DNA from: Denitrobacterium detoxificans
Lineage (GTDB): Bacteria > Actinomycetota > Coriobacteriia > Coriobacteriales > Eggerthellaceae
Direction: 5' to 3'
Assembly: GCF_015062615.1 (NCBI RefSeq)
Contig: NZ_SUUH01000007.1
Location: forward strand, 1 to 64,000
Length of the DNA stretch: 64,000 nucleotides
The position numbers were made by a program, and so were the translations under genes. Positions 57,761 to 64,000 of the stretch are shown here, in pieces; the first letter of the stretch is position 1; each line of letters begins with the position of its first letter. The notes under the pieces were generated by a model. That model was not told the DNA's origin. It worked only from the letters and a program-made list of their open reading frames with translations, and ran no database searches.

Positions 57761-58513
57761 ATGATTTCCGAATTTCCCCTGTTCGTCTATACGGTTCTAG
57801 CTGGCATTGCGGCCGGTGGCTACGTAACCAGGGCAATGGTACCGCTCAAGGCGGAGCGTAAGGCGCCGTGGGCGTTTGCCCTTGCGTGCTTGATCATGCT
57901 CGCGATTGGCGGGGTGGCGCTTCTTTGCCATCTTGGTCAGCCGCTTCGTGTGCTATACGCCTTCAGTAACCCGACTGCCGGCATTGCTCAGGAAGGCGTC
58001 ACGACTGTGCTTTTTGGCGTTGCCGTGCTTGGTGACATGATTTTCTGCATCACCAAGAAGGAATCCCCGCGCTGGCTCATCGTCGTGGCGGCTGCGTTTG
58101 GTGTTGCTCTGACGATTGCGATGGGTTTGGCATACACCGCGTTTCTGGGTACGCCTGCTTGGGCAAATCCCGCCACCGTTCCGTTTTTCGTCGTGCCCGA
58201 CCTTGCCATGGGTGTTGGCTTCTACCTGATGTTCAATAATGAAGCCCTTTCCAGCAAGCTTATTTCCTCCTACGGTATTGTCATGCAGATTCTCTCCGCT
58301 GTCTGCGTGGCTGCGGTTGGTGCCCACTTTGCGGGGCTGGGTTTGAACGTGGTGCCGTTTGTGGTCGGCATCGTATGTCTTGTCTGTGCTTGCGCTTTGA
58401 CCGTCGTTGCTCGTAAGGGCGAAAAACCTTGGGCTGCCTCGGCCATTTGCGCGCTCGCGATAATCGGAGTCGCGATTGCCCGCTATTCCTTTTATACGGC
58501 GAGCATCGTGTAG
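57761..58513 (+). CDS. DmsC-type membrane anchor subunit, 250 aa
   Basis: Hydrophobic anchor of the oxidoreductase with about eight spans, of the DmsC family. Its start FPLFVYTVLAGIAAGGYVTRA and HLGQPLRVLYAFSNP are typical. It would oxidise menaquinol and pass electrons to the Fe-S subunit. GAAAGGA precedes the start. It is the last gene of the operon before a strong hairpin. Confidence 0.9.
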   Translation: MISEFPLFVYTVLAGIAAGGYVTRAMVPLKAERKAPWAFALACLIMLAIGGVALLCHLGQPLRVLYAFSNPTAGIAQEGVTTVLFGVAVLGDMIFCITKKESPRWLIVVAAAFGVALTIAMGLAYTAFLGTPAWANPATVPFFVVPDLAMGVGFYLMFNNEALSSKLISSYGIVMQILSAVCVAAVGAHFAGLGLNVVPFVVGIVCLVCACALTVVARKGEKPWAASAICALAIIGVAIARYSFYTASIV

Positions 58514-58557
58514 CGTTGCCTTGCCGTCCGCCTGGGTGCGGCGGATTGCATATACGA

Positions 58558-58594
58558 AAAGGGCTCTGGTCTTATGGTGACCAGAGCCCTTTGC
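58558..58594. terminator. bidirectional terminator between dmsC-like and moaB genes
   Basis: AAAGGGCTCTGGTC (58558-58571) pairs perfectly over 14 bp with GACCAGAGCCCTTT (58579-58592), with A and T tracts on each side. It ends both convergent operons. Confidence 0.9.
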
Positions 58595-58617
58595 TTGCTC
58601 GATATGCGTTCCGTGGC

Positions 58618-59178
58618 CTAGTGGCCTTCGCCCGCCATCATGGAGACGGCATGGGGCAGGGCGGCTTTGATGCCCGCCCAGTTTTCGCGGGCTGCCTTTT
58701 CGCTGCCCGGAAGGTTCACGACTAGGTGGCGTCCGCGCTGCATGCACACGGCGCGCGAGAGCATGGCGTGCGGCGTGATGGCAACGCTGTAGGCGCGCAT
58801 GGCCTCCACGATGCCGGGAACGTAGCGGTCGCATACGTCGGCCGTTGCCTCGGGCGTTACGTCGCGTAGCGAAAGGCCGCTGCCGCCGCAGGTGAGGACG
58901 ATGTCGGCATCGAGTTCGTCGGTGGCGTTCACGATGGCCTGGCCAATCTTCTGGCGGTCGTCGGGAACGATGACGCGGCTTGCCACGTGCCAACCTTCGG
59001 CAAGGACGAGCTCGATGAGCGCCTTGCCCGCCGTGTCCTGATCGATCGTGCGGGTATCGGAGCACGTCACGATGGCTACGCGCGGAATGTGCTTGTGCGG
59101 CGCCTTTCCATGCGCGGCGTCGTGCTCGTGGGCCGCCTTGGCTGCGGCTTGCGGGTCGAACTGCTCTGCGTTCGTCAT
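58618..59178 (-). CDS. moaB: MoaB/MogA-type molybdenum cofactor protein, full-length copy, 186 aa
   Basis: Adenylyltransferase-type protein of molybdenum cofactor synthesis: VLTCGGSGLSLRDVTPEA, ITPHAMLSR and LPGSEKAARENW. The first 30 residues are an extra His-rich extension (His 17, 19, 23, 28, 30) before the beginning of the fold. Its ATG overlaps the moeA stop by one base (TAATG), so both are made together. The product prepares molybdopterin for MoeA and so supports the neighbouring molybdoenzyme. Confidence 0.92.
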   Translation of the reverse strand: MTNAEQFDPQAAAKAAHEHDAAHGKAPHKHIPRVAIVTCSDTRTIDQDTAGKALIELVLAEGWHVASRVIVPDDRQKIGQAIVNATDELDADIVLTCGGSGLSLRDVTPEATADVCDRYVPGIVEAMRAYSVAITPHAMLSRAVCMQRGRHLVVNLPGSEKAARENWAGIKAALPHAVSMMAGEGH

Positions 59179-60431
59179 TACAGCACCAACTCCTCGGGGA
59201 TGTCCAAAAGCAGGCATTCTACCAGGTCGCCTGCGTGCTTGCTTTCCAGGCCTTCGGGCATGATGGCCATGCAGTTGCTTCGCTGAATGGGCCCGAACAG
59301 TCCGCTGCTCTGGTTCTTTGCGGGCGTTACCACGTAGTCGTCGCCTTCGCGCACGATGGTGGAGCGCGTGTAGATGCGACGCGGGTCCTTCTTCTTCATG
59401 TCGCGGGAAAGGCGCGCCATGACCTTGGTGTGCTCGAAGTGCGTGTAGCCCTGCATCTTGCGCAGGGCGGGGCGGATGAGCACGTGGAAGCCAATGTAGG
59501 CGGCTGCGGGGTTGCCTGGCAGGCCGAATACTGGCACGCCGTCTACCAGGCCAAACGTCTGGGCTTTGCCGGGGCGCATGTTTACGGTGGTCATGCGCAG
59601 GTCGCCGAGTGTATCCACGACGGGCTTGATGAAGTCGTAGTCGCCGTTGGCGGCGCCGCCCGTGGTAATCACGAAATCGCAGGTCTTCACTGCTTCCTGC
59701 ACGGCCTTTGCAAGCGCCTCGTAGGTGTCTTCCACGATGGGGAGCACCTGGGGGATGCCGCCGGCCTGCTGCACGCAGGCGGCCATGGCGTAGCTGTTCG
59801 AGTTGCGAATCTTGCCGGGCGTGGGCACTTCGCTGGGTGGTACGAGCTCGCTGCCCGTTGCGATGATGGCAACGCGGGGGCGACGGTACGTGGCCACTTC
59901 CATGGCGCCGCAGCTTGCCAGGAAGCCAATGCCCGCGGCGCTGATGACTTCGCCCACCTGCACGACCGTTTCGCCTGCCTTGGCCTCTTCGCCCGCTTCG
60001 CGAATGTTGTTGCGTGGCTTGGTGGGGGCAGTAAACGAAACGACGCTGCCCGTCTTGCCGTCGCCTTCCACGATGCCGACGATTTCGTACTTCACGACGG
60101 CATCGGCGCTTTCGGGCAGGGGCGCGCCCGTCATGATGCGGATGCACTCGCCTGCGCCGATGGTGCCCTCGAATACGCTGCCCGCGCCCTCTTCGGCGAT
60201 GACGCGCAGCGTGACGGGGTTTTCTTCCGTGGCACCTTCGAGCTCTGCCGCATGCAGGGCGTAGCCGTCCATGGCGGAATGGGCGAAGGGCGAGATGTCG
60301 ATGTCGCTCGTTACGGGCTCGGCCGCAACGCGACCGACTGCGTCGAGCAGGGGAACGCGCTCGACGTCGAGCGCATGTACGCCCGCAAGCACCAGTTCGC
60401 GAGCCTCTTCGGGGGAAATCATTTCAGGCAT
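59178..60431 (-). CDS. moeA: molybdopterin molybdenumtransferase MoeA, 417 aa
   Basis: Inserts molybdenum into adenylylated molybdopterin. The family order is seen: ISPEEAREL start, DGYALHAAEL, GECIRIMTGAPLPESADAVVKYE, ATGSELVPP with KIRNSNSY, the TTGGAANGDYDF core (usually TSGGVSxGDYD), VDGVPVFGLPGNPAAAYIGF, and the C-terminal domain. GGAA in place of GGVS is a minor change. AAAGGA precedes the start. It lies between map and moaB in one minus-strand operon. Confidence 0.93.
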   Translation of the reverse strand: MPEMISPEEARELVLAGVHALDVERVPLLDAVGRVAAEPVTSDIDISPFAHSAMDGYALHAAELEGATEENPVTLRVIAEEGAGSVFEGTIGAGECIRIMTGAPLPESADAVVKYEIVGIVEGDGKTGSVVSFTAPTKPRNNIREAGEEAKAGETVVQVGEVISAAGIGFLASCGAMEVATYRRPRVAIIATGSELVPPSEVPTPGKIRNSNSYAMAACVQQAGGIPQVLPIVEDTYEALAKAVQEAVKTCDFVITTGGAANGDYDFIKPVVDTLGDLRMTTVNMRPGKAQTFGLVDGVPVFGLPGNPAAAYIGFHVLIRPALRKMQGYTHFEHTKVMARLSRDMKKKDPRRIYTRSTIVREGDDYVVTPAKNQSSGLFGPIQRSNCMAIMPEGLESKHAGDLVECLLLDIPEELVL

Positions 60432-60479
60432 GGCAATCCTTTCGCGTGAATGCGCCTGTGGTTGATTGTGTGGGGTGAT

Positions 60480-61364
60480 TTACCAGGAAAGCAGCTCGTA
60501 GCCGTCTTCGGTGACGACGATCTGCACCTCCCACTGGGCGGAGTCGCTGCCATCGGCGGTGCGTACCGTCCAGCCATTCGGGTCGGTCATGTCGATGGCC
60601 GCGCCGCCCATGTTCACCATGGGCTCGATGGTGAAGCACATGCCCGGCACCAGGATGGGGCCCGTGCCCGCTTCGGCCACGAAGCTCACGAACGGATCCT
60701 CGTGGAATTCCAGGCCAATGCCGTGTCCGCCGAATTCGGCCACGACCGAGTAGCCGGCTTCCGTGGCCACCTTGTTTACGGCAGCGCTTACGTCGCCCAG
60801 GTGACCCCAGGGTTTCACGGCGGCAAGGCCCGCTTCCACCGAGGCCTTCGTGACTTCCACCAGGCGCTTGCGCTCGGGGCTTACCTCGCCAATGCAGAAC
60901 ATGCGCGACGAATCGCTGAAGTAGCCGTTGCGGATGGTGGACATGTCCACGTTTACGATGTCGCCTTCCTGCAGTACGTCGTCTTCCGAGGGAATGCCAT
61001 GGCAGACCACGCTGTTGATGGAGGTGCAGACGCTCTTCGGGAAGCCTTCGTAGTCCAGGTCGGCGGGGATGGCATCGTGTTCGATGCAGTAGTCGTAGAC
61101 CCACTTGTCGATTTCGGCGGTGGTGACGCCGGGGCCGATGTGCTCGGCCACGTAGTCGAGCGAGCCCACGTTGACCTCGGCCGAGTACTTGATGCCCTCG
61201 ATTTCCTCGGGCGTCTTCAGCAGGCTGCGGTAGAGCATTTCGTTGCCCTGGTCGTAGAGTTCCTGCATGCGCTCGTCGTTGCGCAGGTGGCACTTCTTGT
61301 ATTTCTTTCCGCTACCGCACCAGCATTCGTCGTTGCGGTTCGGGGAGATGAGTCCGTCGAACAT
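60480..61364 (-). CDS. map: methionine aminopeptidase type I with SEC-C zinc motif, 294 aa
   Basis: Removes the N-terminal methionine from new proteins. An N-terminal SEC-C-like zinc motif CWCGSGKKYKKCH (Cys14, 16, 25, His26) probably helps ribosome binding. The pita-bread domain has VCHGIP, the metal ligands in VNVDMSTIRNGYFSDSS, HGIGLEFHEDP, FTIEPM and QWEVQIVVTEDG. The start at 61364 follows AAAGGAA; an upstream ATG to 61412 is less likely. It is the first gene of a map-moeA-moaB operon. Confidence 0.93.
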   Translation of the reverse strand: MFDGLISPNRNDECWCGSGKKYKKCHLRNDERMQELYDQGNEMLYRSLLKTPEEIEGIKYSAEVNVGSLDYVAEHIGPGVTTAEIDKWVYDYCIEHDAIPADLDYEGFPKSVCTSINSVVCHGIPSEDDVLQEGDIVNVDMSTIRNGYFSDSSRMFCIGEVSPERKRLVEVTKASVEAGLAAVKPWGHLGDVSAAVNKVATEAGYSVVAEFGGHGIGLEFHEDPFVSFVAEAGTGPILVPGMCFTIEPMVNMGGAAIDMTDPNGWTVRTADGSDSAQWEVQIVVTEDGYELLSW

Positions 61365-61461
61365 GGGATTCCTTTCGTTGGCGACAGGTGCCGCTCCTTT
61401 GTATCCGTGCAATCATAATCCAAATACGGGAATAATGCTCGCGTTTGACGGAGTGCGGTAA

Positions 61462-61481
61462 CTCACGTGTTGCTCACGTGT
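61462..61481. promoter_or_regulatory. two CTCACGTGT repeats, possible operator
   Basis: CTCACGTGT occurs at 61462-61470 and 61473-61481, so two CACGTG palindromes are 11 bp apart, one helix turn. They lie in the divergent map/alr gap (61365-61545), upstream of the alr -10. Confidence 0.45.
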
Positions 61482-61510
61482 GGGCGCGGCTTGTCGCACG
61501 CGTCGAGCGC

Positions 61511-61516
61511 TATACT
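61511..61516 (+). promoter_or_regulatory. -10 element of alr
   Basis: TATACT 35 nt before the GTG start. TTGTCG at 61491-61496 is too close (14 bp) to be a normal -35, which suggests that an activator or another -35 is used. Confidence 0.4.
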
Positions 61517-61545
61517 GAAACCTCCATATGAAAGAAAGGCATGTT

Positions 61546-62823
61546 GTGGCGCACGAAGAACCGTTGAATGGATTTACCGGCTTCAACCGGAAGAAGAGCA
61601 GCTTCCAGTATTCTCGTTCGGCCGAAGCGAGCAGTCCCCATGGGGAAGTGCCCTTCGATTTGGAGAAACTCGACGAAATGCCCTCGTCCGACCGTCGTTG
61701 GGCGTGGGTCGAGATCGACCTTTCCGCCATTCGCAATAATGTGCTCGAGGCGAAGCGTCGTCTGCGCCCGGGCTGCCGCCTTATGGCGGTCGTGAAGGCC
61801 GACGCCTACGGCCATGGTGCCGTGCGCGTGGCGCGTACCGCGCTGAACAGCGGTGCCGACGAACTGGCGGTGGCCACCGTCGACGAAGGCGTCGAACTGC
61901 GCAAGGCGGGCATCCATGCGCCCATCCTGGTGCTGGCCGAGCCTCCCGCTTCTTCCATCCCGCTGCTGCTGGGCTATCACATCATGCCGGCGGTCTACAC
62001 GCCGGAATTCGCCCTGGCGTATGCCGAAATGGCCGACGCGCATGGCATGAAGGCCCCATTCCACCTGGCCGTGAATACGGGCATGAACCGCATTGGCGTG
62101 CGTGCCGAGGAGATCATCGAATTCGAGCGCACGGTGAGCTTCCATCGCGCGTTGGAGCAGGTGGGCACGTTTACCCATTTCGCCACGGCAGACATGCCGG
62201 AAAACATCGACTTCACCATTCAGGTGCATCGCTTCACCGAGGCCATCGACGCGCTGCGCGTTGCGGGCATCGACCCCGGCACCGTGCACGCGGCCAATTC
62301 CGCCGCACTGTTGCGCTATCCCCAAACGCATTTCGACATGGCACGTCTGGGCATTTCCCTGTATGGCTTCCATCCGTGCAACGAAACGCGTGGTACGGTG
62401 AACCTGAAGCCCGCCATGAGCGTGTACGCGCGCATTACCGAATGCAAGCAGGTGCCCATGAGCGAGGGCGTGAGCTACGGCCTGAATTACCGCAGTACCG
62501 GCAGCGTGAAGATCTGCACGCTGCCCATTGGCTATGCCGACGGCCTGAACCGCGCGCTTTCCAGCCGCGTGAACTTCATCCTCGACGGCACCTACGTGCC
62601 GCAGGTGGGCAACATCTGCATGGACCAGTGCATGTTCGAGGTGGACATGCGCACGTACGGCACGCGTCGCCGTCTCGATCCGCAAATTGGCGACGTGGTC
62701 ACCGTCGTGGGTCAGCAGGGCGATGCCGTTACCACCATCACCGAGATGGCGTATACCCTGCATACCATCGAGCACGAGCTTGCCATCGCGTTCAGCCATA
62801 GGCTGCCGCGCGTGTACGTGTAG
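61546..62823 (+). CDS. alr: alanine racemase, 425 aa
   Basis: PLP enzyme that makes D-alanine for peptidoglycan. The PLP lysine is Lys84 in MAVVKADAYGHG; the second-half marks are LGISLYGFHP, LPIGYADGLNR and NICMDQCMFEVD. GTG 61546 is preferred because GAAAGG lies 6 nt upstream; ATG 61528 would leave no room for a ribosome site after the -10. The N-terminus carries about 50 residues before the normal fold (WVEIDLSAIRNN), longer than in E. coli. Confidence 0.93.
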   Translation: MAHEEPLNGFTGFNRKKSSFQYSRSAEASSPHGEVPFDLEKLDEMPSSDRRWAWVEIDLSAIRNNVLEAKRRLRPGCRLMAVVKADAYGHGAVRVARTALNSGADELAVATVDEGVELRKAGIHAPILVLAEPPASSIPLLLGYHIMPAVYTPEFALAYAEMADAHGMKAPFHLAVNTGMNRIGVRAEEIIEFERTVSFHRALEQVGTFTHFATADMPENIDFTIQVHRFTEAIDALRVAGIDPGTVHAANSAALLRYPQTHFDMARLGISLYGFHPCNETRGTVNLKPAMSVYARITECKQVPMSEGVSYGLNYRSTGSVKICTLPIGYADGLNRALSSRVNFILDGTYVPQVGNICMDQCMFEVDMRTYGTRRRLDPQIGDVVTVVGQQGDAVTTITEMAYTLHTIEHELAIAFSHRLPRVYV

Positions 62824-62832
62824 GTTGCGGCA

Positions 62833-63405
62833 ATGAGCTCTTCCGCACGTCACGAGGGCATTTCGCTCGAGGAAATTCGCACTCAGGTGCAGGCTTGCCA
62901 CGCTTGCCCCTTGGCCGACGGCCGCACGAACGTGGTCTTCGGCGATGGCGACCCGCATGCGCGCGTCCTCATCATCGGCGAGGCTCCGGGCAAGAACGAA
63001 GATGCCCAGGGAGTTCCTTTCGTGGGCGCCGCCGGCAAGTCGCTTTCCAAGCTGCTGGCCATCGCAGGCCTTACGCGCGAAGAGGTGTTCATTGCGAACG
63101 TGCTGAAGTGCCGTCCTCCGGGAAACCGGAACCCGCGCGCCGAGGAAATCGAGCAGTGCACGCCGTTTTTGCGTGACCAAACGCGTGCCATCGACCCGGA
63201 ATACATCGTTACGCTGGGGAACTTCGCAACGAAGTACATCTTGAAGACCCAGGTGGGCATTACGCAGCTGCATGGCCAGCTTCAGCAGATTGGCAGGTTC
63301 AAGGTGTTCCCCATCTATCACCCCGCTGCCGCCATCTACGACAGGAAGAAGCAGGCTGCGCTCGAAGAGGATTTCGCCACGCTGGGCGAACTGTTGAAGA
63401 ACTAG
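62833..63405 (+). CDS. family 4 uracil-DNA glycosylase, 190 aa
   Basis: Removes uracil from DNA. It is the Fe-S class: Cys22, Cys25, Cys93 and Cys109 bind a [4Fe-4S] cluster; GEAPGKNEDAQGVPFVG is motif A and HPAAAIY motif B. The N-terminal QACHACPLA is typical. It starts 9 nt after alr and is probably co-transcribed with alr and folC. Confidence 0.93.
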   Translation: MSSSARHEGISLEEIRTQVQACHACPLADGRTNVVFGDGDPHARVLIIGEAPGKNEDAQGVPFVGAAGKSLSKLLAIAGLTREEVFIANVLKCRPPGNRNPRAEEIEQCTPFLRDQTRAIDPEYIVTLGNFATKYILKTQVGITQLHGQLQQIGRFKVFPIYHPAAAIYDRKKQAALEEDFATLGELLKN

Positions 63406-63432
63406 CCTTCTCGGCTACGAATACGGATTGGG

Positions 63433-64000
63433 ATGCGCATGGCAGAGGAAGCGCTTGCCGGCTTCGACCCGGTTGAATATATCAATACCCCGCGCTGGCA
63501 GGAAAGCCGCATGGGGCTCGATCGCATCACGCAGCTCATGGAGCGCCTGGGAAATCCTCAGGATTCCCTGCGCGTGGTTCACGTTGCGGGCACGAATGGC
63601 AAGGGCTCTACCTGCGCGTACATTTCCGGCGTGCTGCAGGCGGCTGGGTATCGCACGGGGCTGTTCACCAGCCCGTACATCATCGAGTTCTCCGATCGCA
63701 TCCGCATCGACGGGTGCAACATTTCGCCCGAGGCCCTTATGCGCGCCACGTTGGAGGTGCGCGCCGTGGCCGAGGCCATGAGCGACCATCCGACGGAGTT
63801 CGAGCTGATGACGGCCGTGGCGTTCGTCGCCTTCAAACAGGCGGGTTGCGAATGCGCGGTCATCGAGGTTGGCCTGGGAGGCCGCCTGGATTCCACGAAC
63901 GTGCTTTCCCATCCCGAGGTGTGCGTGCTTGCGCCCATCGCCCTTGACCACACCCATTTGTTGGGGGATACCGTCGAGGCCATCGCCCGCGAGAAGGCGG
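63433..64000 (+). CDS. folC: folylpolyglutamate synthase / dihydrofolate synthase, partial
   Basis: 5' part of a Mur-ligase-fold enzyme, cut by the window end; no stop in 189 codons. P-loop HVAGTNGKGST (residues 50-60), SPYIIEFSDRIRIDG and EVGLGGRLDSTNV are diagnostic for FolC, which adds glutamate to dihydropteroate and folates. ATG 63433 or 63439 could start it; no strong ribosome site is seen. It follows the glycosylase gene by 27 nt. Confidence 0.92.
   Translation, partial: MRMAEEALAGFDPVEYINTPRWQESRMGLDRITQLMERLGNPQDSLRVVHVAGTNGKGSTCAYISGVLQAAGYRTGLFTSPYIIEFSDRIRIDGCNISPEALMRATLEVRAVAEAMSDHPTEFELMTAVAFVAFKQAGCECAVIEVGLGGRLDSTNVLSHPEVCVLAPIALDHTHLLGDTVEAIAREKA

Noticed and set aside
61510..63321. 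603-residue antisense frame over alr and the uracil-DNA glycosylase
   Set aside because: Both plus-strand genes are complete and recognisable; the antisense product is His/Arg-rich and without homology signs.
1..64000. CRISPR arrays, tRNA or rRNA genes, prophage
   Set aside because: I saw no regularly spaced repeats, no tRNA-like cloverleaf with CCA end, no rRNA sequence and no phage structural genes.

Overview
The window is GC-rich bacterial chromosome with densely packed, operon-like genes and no rRNA, tRNA or CRISPR array that I can see. Several traits point to an anaerobic or facultative actinobacterium of the Coriobacteriia (Eggerthella-like). These are a LuxR-type regulator fused to a multi-span membrane domain, a Tat-exported DMSO-reductase-family operon, a type I methionine aminopeptidase with an N-terminal SEC-C zinc motif, and many Tat lipoproteins. 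This assignment is inference from gene content.

Left part (1-15.4 kb). An unknown protein and a YccF membrane protein come first. They are followed by a co-directional cluster: polysaccharide pyruvyl transferase, a fused acyl reductase/AMP-ligase, a small cysteine-rich protein, a GMC-type oxidoreductase with an extra Fe-S motif, and a PAP2 phosphatase. The cluster looks like an undescribed lipid or glycolipid pathway. Housekeeping genes follow: endonuclease IV, class III fructose-1,6-bisphosphatase, a GlcD-type FAD oxidase, a DUF1653 protein and BrnQ.

Middle part (15.4-37.1 kb). A minus-strand Bce-like module (response regulator, kinase, ABC ATPase, permease) is followed by a K+ channel/ClC pair and a Tat lipoprotein with a C39-like fold. 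Next is the most intriguing locus: TerB_N/TerB_C protein, Sel1-repeat protein (opposite strand), BrxD-like P-loop ATPase, Lhr-like helicase and a PARG-like macrodomain protein whose catalytic motif is altered. It resembles the ATPase/helicase core of some BREX systems without methylase or PglZ. A subtilase with DUF5648 repeats, a glycine riboswitch driving an AGCS transporter, and a LUD protein follow.

Right part (37.1-64 kb). A NikABCDE-type nickel importer sits behind a perfect NikR-like operator (GTGTTAC-N13-GTAACAC). Then come an NSS transporter, an ABC exporter, and a hipBA toxin-antitoxin pair with three palindromic operators. A 5'-truncated second moaB is joined to a stranded 3' end of an ABC exporter gene. 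A membrane LuxR regulator, two unknown proteins and a DMSO-reductase-type operon (catalytic subunit, Fe-S subunit, TorD-like chaperone, ferric-reductase-like protein, DmsC anchor) follow. The full moaB-moeA-map operon comes next on the minus strand. The window ends with alr, a family 4 uracil-DNA glycosylase and the start of folC. The moaB and moeA genes would supply the molybdenum cofactor to the oxidoreductase next door.
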